From Oidiodendron maius Zn (lineage: Eukaryota > Ascomycota > Leotiomycetes > Myxotrichaceae): a DNA stretch of 64,000 bases. The DNA is taken from the NCBI GenBank assembly GCA_000827325.1, contig KN832874.1:76044-140043 (forward strand). The letters are read 5' to 3'. A program made the translations under genes and the position numbers. Below the pieces are notes generated by a model that ran no database searches, was not told where the DNA came from, and saw only the letters and a program-made list of their open reading frames with translations. Positions 55,341-64,000 of the stretch are shown here, one piece after another (within the stretch, counting starts at the first letter, position 1; the number at the start of each line of letters is the position of its first letter).

Positions 55341-57054
55341 GTATCGCGGGCCTCTCCTTCAGCGGGGCCGCGGCGCACCGATCGAGGCGCCGACGCAGCA
55401 AGGACGGCTGCTCAGTGCCACGCGCAGAAGGAGCGGAGAGGGAGAAGAGCGCAGGAGCGCGGCGACGCGGGAGAGAGGGCGATCTCGAATGCGCGGGTCG
55501 TGCGCGATGGTGAGGGAAGGCGGTGATGTTTGGTGGGGGGAGGGGGGAGGGGGGTGGTTGGTGGTTGGTGTTTTCTCAGCCTTGCGAAGGTGAAGCTCGG
55601 AATGCGATAGCTCAAAGCTCTGGGCGGGCCGGGCGGAGGAAGTCGCGCGTATCGGTGGTCGGCAAAAAGGTGCGCGGCGCAATGAACAGGGCGCGCGCAA
55701 CAGATCGGAGTGGGCGCGTAGAAATGGGCGCGTTCGTCGAGCTGGGGCAGGTGGTGCTCGGTCGGGGGAGTTGGGGGAGAATCGCGTGACGTCGAGAAAA
55801 CGGTTGGAGGTTTGACGGGTCGAGAGGAAATGGTGTGTTTGTTTAGACGAGGCGCGCGTGGATTAAATAAATCCGGGCGGCGGAGGGACAGTGAGGATTA
55901 GGTAAGCTGGGTGTGGCGGGAAGCGTGAAAAAAAAAAGGGAGAGAGACGGAGGAGGAGAGTGGAAGATGAAGATCGTGGAGAGAGAGGTACGAATGGAAT
56001 GCCGTAAAAGTGGAAGAGGAAGGGTACGGGGGACGGTAGAGAGAAGAAGGGAACCCGGCTGTGGCGAGTGTGAAATGAAGCGATGCGGAACCAGCAGCAC
56101 TAGTCCCCCTCCGGGCAAGTGGGTGGCTGGAAAATGGGTGCGAGGTGTGGCGGCGAGCGGTGGCCAATCACAGGGCGAGCGCAAAGTGAGCCAGAAGGAG
56201 AGAAAATAAAAAAGCAGAGGAGGGACGTCCTTTGTGCGCGAGTGAATATTTATCTCACAGACCCAACCGCACCCGAACTGCCCGGTCTAGCCTGGTGCAC
56301 CCGCTAGGCCCCCAACCGGTTTAGCCTCAGTCATGCGGCCGCCCGACTTGCGACCCCGGCATCCAATCACCGCCGGCCTGGTTAATCCGACTGCGCCTCG
56401 ATGGGGCAGGGATCTGCCCGTCACGAACAGGGTCCGCCCTCCATGATTTCATGACGCCAGGCGCCATCCGGCCCCCGGCCAATCACCGCCCGCCCCCCGT
56501 GAATCAAGAGCGGAGATTTATCGCCAGGCCCAGAGCGCTAGTCCGCTAGGCCACCAAACCATGACCGGCACGTGATGAGCGATGACTGATCGCCAAATTC
56601 TTTTTTCTCGCTGCCTCCAGTCACGCTCTCCCTCCCTTGTCGGCCGTCAGTGGTTGCCGTATGCCAGCCCTCCGTGCCTGAGGGACGTGCGAGGCCAGAT
56701 CACCGCAGTACCGTACCTTACCCCGGTCGATATGAGGTACATCATCGTGTTTAGGTAATATCCCGTGCTCCTCCCTCCCTCCCCCCCCCTTAGGTAATTT
56801 CCCGTGCATGTCCCGTCCCTGGCGCATCTCCAAATTATTTTTTTTTTCTGCCACCCACGGCGGAAGCTATCGATTATATGGTGCTGGCTGTACGTTGTAT
56901 CGACCGTTCTCGCACACCGGCACGGCTCTCGCCCATTACATATCCCCATTCCACTCCATACATTCCCATCCTCCCTTGAATTTCTACTGTACATGCCGCC
57001 ATCACATCTGTATTGAACCTCCCCGCCCAACTCCCATTCTTCCCTTCCTGCGCG
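55341..57054. promoter_or_regulatory. Long divergent promoter, bdf1 / Utp12-domain gene
   Basis: 1.7 kb, GC-rich, with no credible gene. It contains purine-rich tracts (55920-56060) and three CCAATCA boxes (56164, 56363, 56479). A C-rich stretch lies near 56762-56790. The CCAAT boxes suggest control by the HAP/CBC complex. Confidence 0.5.
56164..56490 (+). promoter_or_regulatory. Cluster of three CCAATCA boxes
   Basis: CCAATCA at 56164-56170, 56363-56369 and 56479-56485, all in the same orientation. The last two share the 12-mer CCAATCACCGCC. The pattern suits the CCAAT-binding complex; which neighbour is served is unclear. Confidence 0.45.
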
Positions 57055-58326
57055 ATGTCCACCAAGCGGAAGCTCGCTGCCAAGCTGGGCCAGCCCATGC
57101 TCAAGGCGTCAGCAAAACTCCCAGGGAAATCTGCGGTTGACGAGTCGAGAACCGTTGTCCTCGGAGCCGGTCGGGCGCCCATGACCACTGCCAGCGGATT
57201 GGTCGAGATCAGCAACTCGAGTGCGGAAGACGAGGACCACGAGGAGGAAGAGCCTTCAGAGGAAGAGGACGACGTTGCTGAGGAAGAGCCAGAAGACATT
57301 GATGAAGAACCATCCCAAGAACGAGAAAGCGAATCAGCAGCCGAAGCAGCAGATGTCTCAATGGACGACGCTCCTGAGGCTGCAGAAGGAGAACTCGCCG
57401 AGCCCTCCTTCGGCGATCTCGTCCGCGCCCATGCCTCCGAACCCATCGACGTCGTGGGTGCCTTCGACGCCGCTTCCCCAGGAGATGAAGCGTACCCCAA
57501 AGCCGTACAAGTCCAGCCCCCCTCCGGCGCCTCCCTCGGCACCGTTCTCTCGCAAGCGCTGCGCACGAACGACGTCAGCATGCTCGAGTCCTGCCTGCAC
57601 ACCACGGACTTGAACACCATCCGCGCGACCATCCAGCGGCTGGACTCGCCCTTAGCAGGGACCCTACTTCAGAAACTGGCAGAGAGATTACATAGGCGGC
57701 CGGGCAGGGCAGGGAGCCTGATGGTATGGGTGCAATGGACGCTAGTGACACACGGGGGGTACTTGGCTACGCAGAAGGATCTGGTTAAGAAGCTCGCGGA
57801 GCTGAATCGGGTGCTGGACGAGCGGGCGAAGGGACTGCAGAGTCTCCTGTCGCTGAAGGGGAAGTTGGATATGCTGGAGGCGCAGATGGAGATGCGGAGG
57901 GCGATGCAGAGTCAGCGCCGGCAGGCGGAGGAGGATGACGATGAGGAGGATGTGATTTATGTAGAGGGGGAGGAGAGTGAGGAGGAAGAGGGGAAGGAGG
58001 GAGAGACGGAAATGAGGAAACCGAAGAGATTAGCGAGGAATGGTGACCTGGAGGATATATCTGATGGGGAGAGCGAGGTGTCGGAGGACATCCCGCTGGC
58101 GAACGGGGTGGGGGATTCAGAGGACGAGGAGAGCGAGAGCAGTGAGGATGATGACGATGATAACTTGATTGATGACGAGGCGGAGGAGACGGATGAGGAC
58201 GAGGCGGATGAGAATGAGGTCGATCACGACGACCAGGATGAGGAGGTCGAGGACGAGGAGAGTGATGAGGCAGGAGCGCCGCCCCCGAAGATGCAGAGGA
58301 CGAGCCTCTCGTCGCGAAAGAGATAG
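57055..58326 (+). CDS. Utp12-domain SSU processome protein (Utp5-like)
   Basis: A 423-residue protein, probably nucleolar, in 18S rRNA maturation. After a basic start (MSTKRKLAAKLGQPMLKASA) comes an acidic Glu/Asp stretch, then a helical Utp12 (Dip2/Utp12) domain: FGDLVRAHASEPIDVV, LGTVLSQALRTNDVSMLESC, TIQRLDSPLAGTLLQKLAER, SLMVWVQWTLVTHGGYLAT, and AELNRVLDERAKGLQSLLSL. The C-terminal 120 residues are an almost pure Asp/Glu/Ser tail ending in basic SSRKR. It lacks the WD40 half found in yeast Utp5, so the Utp5 link is tentative. Single exon, ATG at 57055. Confidence 0.8.
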   Translation: MSTKRKLAAKLGQPMLKASAKLPGKSAVDESRTVVLGAGRAPMTTASGLVEISNSSAEDEDHEEEEPSEEEDDVAEEEPEDIDEEPSQERESESAAEAADVSMDDAPEAAEGELAEPSFGDLVRAHASEPIDVVGAFDAASPGDEAYPKAVQVQPPSGASLGTVLSQALRTNDVSMLESCLHTTDLNTIRATIQRLDSPLAGTLLQKLAERLHRRPGRAGSLMVWVQWTLVTHGGYLATQKDLVKKLAELNRVLDERAKGLQSLLSLKGKLDMLEAQMEMRRAMQSQRRQAEEDDDEEDVIYVEGEESEEEEGKEGETEMRKPKRLARNGDLEDISDGESEVSEDIPLANGVGDSEDEESESSEDDDDDNLIDDEAEETDEDEADENEVDHDDQDEEVEDEESDEAGAPPPKMQRTSLSSRKR

Positions 58327-59290
58327 GGGAGAGGGCGAGGGGCGGAAGAAGAAAGGAAGATTAAAAAAATTTCATTGCATTGGCGTTGCATGGCATGGTC
58401 CGGCGTGTTGGGTGGACGAGGCTTTGAAACGAGGGGAGTGTCTTTCTCTTTTGCACCGCACCTATTTTCGGTCTCCTGGTAGCATAAGAATAGTGGAGAT
58501 GAACATAACTACACATCCTTATGAATGAATTGCATGTTCGATTAGACTTGGCCATTCTGTGTCCACGTACCCGAGATGCGCGTCCATCTCTCTCTCTCTC
58601 TGAACTAAAAGTTGTCCTCATGTACCTATCCAACCCACGGGCGGAGATCCCCCCCCCCAAAAAATACCCCTTCCCATCTCCCACAAAGGACACCCAATTC
58701 CATCAATTTCACCTCATAATAACAATCTAGAAAATCTCATCTTGCATCTCTCAAACATCCCCGTCCCAACCTCTCTCCACCCATCGTGATCCTTATCGCT
58801 CGCGCACACGACACATTCCCCCATCGCACCCATACCCGGCCCCTCGCCCCCAAGTCCTGCCGCCCCTGGCATCCCCAAAAGTACGCGTGTACTCATACGT
58901 CTCCCTCCTGGGCCTCATATTCATAACCGGCGCTCCCCATCTCCCCATCATTCATCTCATCATCCCCTTCTCCGCCTATTCTCTCATCGCTGTGTATCCC
59001 GCACGATTCATTTTTATATATCACTCCCCTCCAGAAAACAAATCCTAGCCTTGCAGAAGGGTGTGAGAGGTTTAGTACGAGGCTGACGGTCGCTCTCGTC
59101 CTCCCATTCGTCGCATCGAGGCTTGGCATTCTAGGTAGATACGTTTCCGGCGTGCAGGGACAGTGTGAGTTCGTGTATTATACGAGGCTTCGGGTAGGAC
59201 GGGCGCGAGGCTTGAAATATCGGGTTACTGCCTTTAGGGAATTGAGAGGTGGTGTGTCGGACTTCGGGGAGAGAGAAGAGAGTGGCAGAT
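58327..59290. other. Intergenic with simple repeats
   Basis: 960 bp without a supportable gene. It contains a (TC)7 run at 58587-58600 and a C-run followed by an A-run at 58649-58664. Confidence 0.5.
58587..58600 (+). repeat. (TC)7 microsatellite
   Basis: Seven uninterrupted TC units. Confidence 0.9.
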
Positions 59291-60626
59291 ATGAGGCTGC
59301 ACCAGCGCCTCGGGGCGTCAATCCTCCTCACTTTCCTCTCGCTGCTCACGATCTTCTTCCTCCTCCCCACAGCCGGCGTCTCAGCGGGTCTGCAGCGTAT
59401 TGCTCTGGGGACGTCGCTCGATCAGTACGCGGGGGGGTTGTGGACGTGGGTGAAGGGGAAGGATGGGAAGAATGGGTCGAACGTGAGGGTGGTTGTGTTT
59501 GGGGATTCGTGGGCGGATGGGATGGGGATGGGTGTGGAGGAGGGGAGAGAGGTGCTGGGGAGAGGGAGATGCTGGGCTGGGTGGTTGTGTGAGGAGGTGA
59601 GTACTGATTTCAGCTATATTTATGGCTCTTATGGGGAATTCCGTGCGTTTGATTCATCATGTGCTGATAACATCTCAGGTCAATTGCTCTGCGCTCCTCA
59701 GCTTTGCGGCGTCACAGCCCTCAGCAGCGTATCCTGCGTCTCCGCCAACAGGAGCGGTAACTTGGAAGCAATTATATACATCCCCTCCTGTGAACCTCGC
59801 CATGTCTTCCCTGCCAGACCTGGCAACTCAAATTCAAGAATATCTCTCTTCGCAATCGGACTCTGCCTTTGAAAAGACCATCTTTGCGATATCGTTTGGT
59901 TTCTGGGACATATACCACCTTGCAGGGCTTGACTACGGACTCGCCCAGAACATGACTGACGCCGCAGTCAACCATCTTGTATCCCAGGTCAACCTCCTAT
60001 ACACTCACTTCACGGAAGTCCTCTCCAACCACCCCAGAAACGAATCTTCCAGCGTCCCATCTTTCCAACTCGTCATCCCGAAACTCTTCGACCCGACGCT
60101 GGCCCCGGGCTGGATCTCCCAGCGCAGCATGCCGCTCTCCCCCTCCTCCGTCGCCGAGCAGCAGAAACAAGCGGTCTACCTCACCGAGCGCTGGAACTCG
60201 CTCCTTGAAAACACCCTCGGCTCCTGGGTCGCCGCAGACGCAAACGCAAACAACGTTGCAAACGAAACAGATACTGATGGCAACGAAAACCAAGCCACCC
60301 TGCCTCTCCCGCGCAAAGACATCTTCTATTATGATCTTCCGCAATACATCCTCGACATCATCATCGAGCACCAACTCGAGGACGCGGGACAGAGCGATGC
60401 GGCAGGACTAGGCACAGGTGAGAGTCCGTTCGTGAGCGTGGCAGAACCGTGTCTGCGCGATGGCGCAGAGGACGAGAAGGAGGAAGACGGGGTGTGGAAT
60501 ACGGTTTGCCCGGACCCGTCGGCATATCTGTTCTGGGATGGGTTTAACCTTGGAGGAACGGCGAATGCGGAGATTGGGATGAAGATTGCGGGAATAGTTA
60601 AGAAGGGGATGAGGATGGGCGGGTGA
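59291..60626 (+). CDS. SGNH/GDSL-like secreted or membrane-anchored protein
   Basis: A 417-residue protein in two exons (intron 59597-59678). The N-terminus is a signal peptide or anchor (LGASILLTFLSLLTIFFLLP). SGNH block I is VVVFGDSWADGMG with the nucleophile-type Ser. The middle has TIFAISFGFWDIYHLAGLDY, an SGNH block III-like G-x-N/D region. The C-terminus has CPDPSAYLFWDGFNLGGTAN. In canonical GDSL hydrolases this last block is D-x-x-H. Here Asp is present but the His position holds Asn, so catalysis may be lost or altered. Several N-glycosylation sites support secretion. Likely a conserved fungal cell-surface protein; substrate unknown. Confidence 0.75.
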
Positions 60627-60873
60627 TTGAGAGTATAGAGGGGAAAGAGGGATTGAGTGTGCGTATATAAGAGGAGGATGGTTACCTTATGCATGGTGGA
60701 GTTTGGGATTTGTGAATTTTGAGAGGGGTTGATATGATACCATGTATTTCATGGGGGAATTTTAGAGCATGTATAGTGTATAAGTGGTCTAATCCATATG
60801 TGTATACTGAGTCGAATCATATATTATGATTGCGTTAGGGCGGCTTCGACTATCTTATCAACTAACACCGGTA

Positions 60874-61079
60874 TAGGTTTTGTTGCATATCGCATTTTCA
60901 AAAGAGTTAGTTTCGTCCGATCTTTGCTTTCATCCAATCTCTAAGAACCAGAAGTGAAGCGTAGGGGCAGGTATATGAATTTCGCTGCCCATCATTCTTA
61001 GACACTTCTTGTCTCGCTGCATATTTGGCAGATGGGAGTGAAGAAGAGATAATCTCTAGGTTTGTTGCATATCGTATTG
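60874..61079. repeat. Diverged direct repeat, two units about 183 bp apart
   Basis: The forms are AGGTTTTGTTGCATATCGCA and AGGTTTGTTGCATATCGTA. Weaker similarity continues for about 35 bp beyond (TTTCGTC..TCTTTG in both). Confidence 0.55.
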
Positions 61080-61137
61080 CAACCTGCGTGCTTTCGTCTG
61101 TTCTTTGACGGTTTAGGGAGAGGCCGATATCTTTCAT
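60907..61137 (-). CDS. Possible small hypothetical protein
   Basis: 76 codons from an ATG: MKDIGLSLNRQRTDESTQVA, then IRYATNLEIISSSLPSAKYA. Next to it, in a different minus-strand frame (about 60838-60930), the sequence reads LLKMRYATKPIPVLVDKIVE and runs to a stop. The RYAT part is the repeated core. This could be one small gene with an intron, a decayed gene, or chance. Not recognised. Confidence 0.2.
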   Translation of the reverse strand: MKDIGLSLNRQRTDESTQVAIRYATNLEIISSSLPSAKYAARQEVSKNDGQRNSYTCPYASLLVLRDWMKAKIGRN

Positions 61138-61220
61138 GGCCAGATTCTATTTCCACTAGATATCAGATTTCCTTTCTTCAGTCCTTCAGTCGTGCCAGAT
61201 GACATACTTAAACCAATCAT

Positions 61221-62567
61221 TCAAACTATAGTCTTTATTTCAATCTCAATCCCTTCCTCTCTGCTCCCTTGCTTATTCCCCTTCAGCCTGCCCTTCCTAA
61301 AATACTCCTCCCCCCACAACCTCGCCTCCCTCTCCATTTCACACAAACAAATCGGTCTAGGGCCTTCTATAGAACTCGCTCTGTCTAACTCCGCGCAGTT
61401 TCCACAACACCGCACATCTCCCTCCTCGCACTTCTCACAAACCACAAGAACCAGATGACATCCCTTCGACCGGCATTTGCTCAGCCTATCCTCTGGATTG
61501 CTACAGATATGGCACTTTGCCACGGGCTCCCTTTCCATACCTCCTCCATCATGAACCCCATCCAGTCCAAGGGAACCTCGAGCGTCAAAGACAAAATTCT
61601 TGCCTTTGAAAAGTGAATCCTTAGGAGTCTTCCGCCCTGCTTGAATCTCCTCCTCCATCCACATGAGATACGCCTGTATCCCGCCCTCGAGGGTATAAAC
61701 TTCATCTCCAGGCTTCATCTGCGTCTTCTCAAGCATCCACCTCGTTGCCTTCTCGCATCTAATCCCACCAGTGCAGTACGCCATGATTTTCCTCCCATCA
61801 CATTTCCGCCACTCCTCATAATTACCGTCCTCTCTTCCCTCCCCTTCTATATTCTCATCTGCCTCTGCAATCCACCTCCTCACAAACCCCGGCCACTGCG
61901 CAAACCTCCTAATCCCCGGCCTAACCGCCTCCCTCCCCTCCCCATCAACAAAATATCCAATCCGGGACTCATAATGATTCCTCACATCCAGAAGCACTCT
62001 CCTCCTCTCCGCCCCCTCTCCATCATCCCCACCTACCAATATTTCATGAAACTCCCCCGGCTGCACCCTTCTCACCCGTTCCCAATCCCCAGGAACATAA
62101 TCTGTGACTCCCATCGGCGTGATCTCTGCGGCAATCCTCACGCTCGCGCTTCCCTCCCCGCCGAACACGCACGCGCATCCGGGGCTGGGTTTGAAGAACT
62201 TCCTCCTCGCCTCTTCGCTGCTCAGATCCAAGCCTGCAAAACTCCAGTGCACAAGGCAGGCTGCGATGTACGCCTCAATAGCGTCACGGGCCCCGGCGAC
62301 GGTGACGTTGAATCCTTCTTTGCCGACGCGGATTTTGCCGCTGAGAGAGAGACGGCTTGTGAGGCTTTCGTGGAAGTTGGAGAGGGAGTGAAGGGAGTGG
62401 AGAGAGGGGGAGGGGGAGAGGGGGAACGGAAGTGCCGGAGGAGCAGAGAAGTATCTGTAGAATAAGAGAACACGTCCTGTGATTGGTGGGGATGTGGACG
62501 AGCAGACACAGGTGCAGGTGTAGGAGACCGGATCTGAGTGGCCGAGGGGAAGTCTGGGCTGTTTCAT
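61221..62567 (-). CDS. TrhO/UPF0176-type rhodanese-domain protein (TSTD2-like)
   Basis: A 448-residue single-exon protein. An N-terminal acylphosphatase-like domain (LLFYRYFS; GKIRVGKEGFNVTVAGARDA) is followed by a rhodanese domain: LLDVRNHYESRIGYF, FAQWPGFVRRWI, and the active-site loop AYCTGGIRCEKATRWML with the catalytic Cys. A C-terminal Cys-rich region follows (CHICSNPEDRLSKC; CEKCEEGDVRCCGNC), likely zinc-binding. Bacterial TrhO hydroxylates tRNA wobble uridine, and human TSTD2 has the same layout. The fungal role is inferred only. An insertion (GDDGEGAERR) lengthens the loop before DVRN. ATG at 62565-62567. Confidence 0.85.
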   Translation of the reverse strand: MKQPRLPLGHSDPVSYTCTCVCSSTSPPITGRVLLFYRYFSAPPALPFPLSPSPSLHSLHSLSNFHESLTSRLSLSGKIRVGKEGFNVTVAGARDAIEAYIAACLVHWSFAGLDLSSEEARRKFFKPSPGCACVFGGEGSASVRIAAEITPMGVTDYVPGDWERVRRVQPGEFHEILVGGDDGEGAERRRVLLDVRNHYESRIGYFVDGEGREAVRPGIRRFAQWPGFVRRWIAEADENIEGEGREDGNYEEWRKCDGRKIMAYCTGGIRCEKATRWMLEKTQMKPGDEVYTLEGGIQAYLMWMEEEIQAGRKTPKDSLFKGKNFVFDARGSLGLDGVHDGGGMEREPVAKCHICSNPEDRLSKCRSKGCHLVLVVCEKCEEGDVRCCGNCAELDRASSIEGPRPICLCEMEREARLWGEEYFRKGRLKGNKQGSREEGIEIEIKTIV

Positions 62568-63429
62568 TTCTGTGAATGAGGTGGTGTTGACATAAAAACT
62601 GCTGGCAAGTCCACTCGGATTAGAGGGGGGTTGTCACGTGTGTATAGCCAGATATGGAGGGCTGGAGACTATATTATGCCTGGATATTTGTTAATATTAT
62701 GAAGTAAATTTTTATTAGGGAATGGAATGTATACAAGATGTTTTGTGGTGCCTAGCAGGCCTCCTGGATGACATTACTCTTTGGAAAGTAAATTTCCATA
62801 CTGCCGAAATTTATTATTTCTTGCCCCTCGCTAAATCCATTCCCTCCTTTTTTCTTCTTCAGGCACCTCAGGTACCATCATCTGAACACCGTACTTAGTC
62901 AGGGGAACCGCCCTCTAAGTGACTTAATGCCCCTAATAAACAATCAAAGTAAACAAATCACTTAACCCTGGAAGCAAATGCAATAATATACAGCATCACA
63001 TTGTACACTATCCTTTTATTTACACACTACATACCTATCTACATAGTGCCATGCAACCTACAACCGACTATTTTCTCGCGCGTCGAAAGATATTGAAACC
63101 TGCCCTTTTTAAGATGAGTACATTCCCCTCCGTAGAAGTACAGTGTTGAACCCAACTCCCAATATTGACGCAGTTATGTATGGCAAAAAGAGTAGCGTCC
63201 CATGAAGGGCCGGGCAAGAAAAACAGACTCGCGCCTGAGATATTTACTGCAAGGGAATGCACACATGTATGTACCGTCTGAGAAACTCCACAAAGCTCTT
63301 CGTAATCGTGAACAAAGTAAAGTGTTTGCGTAAAAGGCCACATCCGGCCTCTGAGTTGTAGTTTTCGTATTAGAAAATGCGAGATGTGGTCAAGCACTCG
63401 CAAATGACCATATTCCGCAGTCAAACGTA
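62568..63429. other. Intergenic with a doubtful minus-strand open frame
   Basis: 860 bp. A 118-codon minus-strand frame at 63068-63424 (MTAEYGHLRVLDHISHFLIR...) lies directly after the stop of the next gene. It has Cys, His and aromatic residues in no known pattern and is most likely a 3' UTR. Nothing else is recognised. Confidence 0.4.
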
Positions 63430-64000
63430 TTAATTAAAATCCATACAGGATCCTTGCATCCAATCGATCGTATTAAGCCAATCCATCTCTCCGAATGGAG
63501 CTAGCATGGGATCAATGGGGATGTCCATATAGGATCCATTCCTGTTCCCCGACTTCTGCGACGGGTCAAGGACGTGGTCTAAGGTCTTTTGAATGACGTT
63601 TTTGAGCTTCCCAACGAGATGTTGGTTTCCGTCTGTTGGTCGCACCCAGTCCAGGAAGCCGATGAACATGGTCAGCTTCTGGGTGGCGTCGGAGTGTGAG
63701 AATTGGAGGGCATTCTGGCCGGCGGCTTGTCGGAGGAGTTCAACGCAGATGACGCCGATGCTGGGAATGCCGTAGCAAGTGATCTGAAGATAAATTAGTA
63801 AACGTCAAAAAACATGGAGTGAGAGTAACCCACGATCCAGTCGAACGAGCAGGAGAAGTTCATCAGTTGATCTCGTTTGACCCAGAACATTATAATTACG
63901 TCCATCATCTGCATAGCCGTGTTAAGAAGGCCTTGCTCATTGGGAAGTCCATGGGTGATGGCCACCCGGTCAATGAGGAACTGAATTTGCAGATAGTTCA
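63430..64000 (-). CDS. Fungal-specific transcription factor, C-terminal part (cut by window edge)
   Basis: The C-terminal part only; the gene continues past base 64000. The visible exon ends ...MDVIIMFWVKRDQLMNFSCS, then FDWI. An intron (63784-63833) leads to ITCYGIPSIGVICVELLRQA, FIGFLDWVRPTDGNQHLVGK and LKNVIQKTLDHVLDP, ending DWMQGSCMDFN at 63430. The FLDWV-P-x-D-GN block with a following leucine-rich helix is typical of the C-terminus of one group of Zn2Cys6 regulators. The DNA-binding domain is outside the window, so this is a family-level call. Confidence 0.75.

Larger units (their letters stand above)
60627..61220. other. Convergent intergenic region with a diverged direct repeat
   Basis: It contains two related segments, at about 60874-60896 and 61058-61079 (shared core GTTGCATATCG), and a minus-strand open frame described separately. 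Confidence 0.5.

Noticed and set aside
56250-56560. tRNA or other structured RNA in the GC-rich gap upstream of the Utp12 gene
   Set aside because: No T-loop GTTCGAAT-type motif or cloverleaf pairing could be found; the region looks like promoter with CCAAT boxes.
56874-57632. 252-codon Ser/Ala-rich minus-strand open frame
   Set aside because: It is antisense to the acidic, Glu-rich part of the Utp12-domain gene; its Ser richness is the complement of GAG/GAA-rich codons.
61641-62465. 274-codon plus-strand open frame
   Set aside because: It is a shadow of the TrhO/rhodanese gene; the Pro/His-rich sequence has no domain.
1-64000. CRISPR arrays, bacterial operons or ribosome binding sites
   Set aside because: All genes are of fungal nuclear type with spliceosomal introns, and no regularly spaced direct repeats are present.

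Overview
The window is nuclear DNA of a filamentous ascomycete (Pezizomycotina), most likely from the Eurotiomycetes. Four things point there: dense genes with short 50-90 nt GT-AG introns carrying CTAAC-type branch points; an Aspergillus-type nitrate cluster (crnA-niiA-niaD); an acetate regulator very close to Aspergillus FacB; and Zn2Cys6 regulators, a Prm1 fusion protein and a TA-rich transposon relic that looks altered by RIP (repeat-induced point mutation). No species is claimed.

Layout. 0.2-12 kb: the nitrate assimilation cluster. The nitrate transporter crnA (-) and nitrite reductase niiA (-) are followed by nitrate reductase niaD (+), which shares a divergent promoter with niiA. That promoter holds three NirA-type boxes, one a perfect palindrome, and GATA boxes. 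Just beyond niaD lies a flavodoxin-fold FMN reductase gene with its own NirA-type box. 12.5-26.2 kb: a proline-iminopeptidase-like hydrolase, a SET-domain methyltransferase, the acetate regulator facB, a YchF/YGR210C-type GTPase with a 10-nt micro-exon, ribosomal protein L22, a mitochondrial carrier, and a GT8 glycosyltransferase that needs a GC-AG intron. 26.4-37.4 kb: a Nup85-type nucleoporin divergent from gamma-tubulin, two small conserved fungal proteins of unknown role, the Mgs1/WRNIP1 ATPase and a Zn2Cys6 regulator.

37.5-41.2 kb is a transposon island. It has two non-LTR (LINE-type) copies on the + strand, each ending in an (AAT)n tail and flanked by 16-17 bp target-site duplications. 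The left copy is strongly TA-rich and has no reading frames. The right copy is short, barely mutated, and keeps ORF1 (zinc-knuckle) sequence but no reverse transcriptase.

41.2-64 kb: a berberine-bridge-type FAD oxidase, a three-exon stress-responsive A/B-barrel (Dabb) gene, the Fe-S assembly gene isa1, an ARMH3/DUF1741 protein, prm1, the BET bromodomain gene bdf1 (two in-frame 51-nt introns, one GC-AG), a Utp12-domain ribosome-biogenesis protein, an SGNH-like secreted or membrane-anchored protein, a TrhO/rhodanese protein, and the 3' end of a fungal transcription factor cut by the window edge.

How they work together: CrnA imports nitrate, NiaD reduces it to nitrite and NiiA reduces nitrite to ammonium. 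The boxes predict control by NirA (nitrate induction) and AreA (nitrogen derepression). The other genes are mostly unrelated housekeeping functions. No wholly new multi-gene system was found. The best leads are the possible addition of the FMN reductase to the nitrate regulon, the ORF1-only LINE derivative, and several unusual splice structures.
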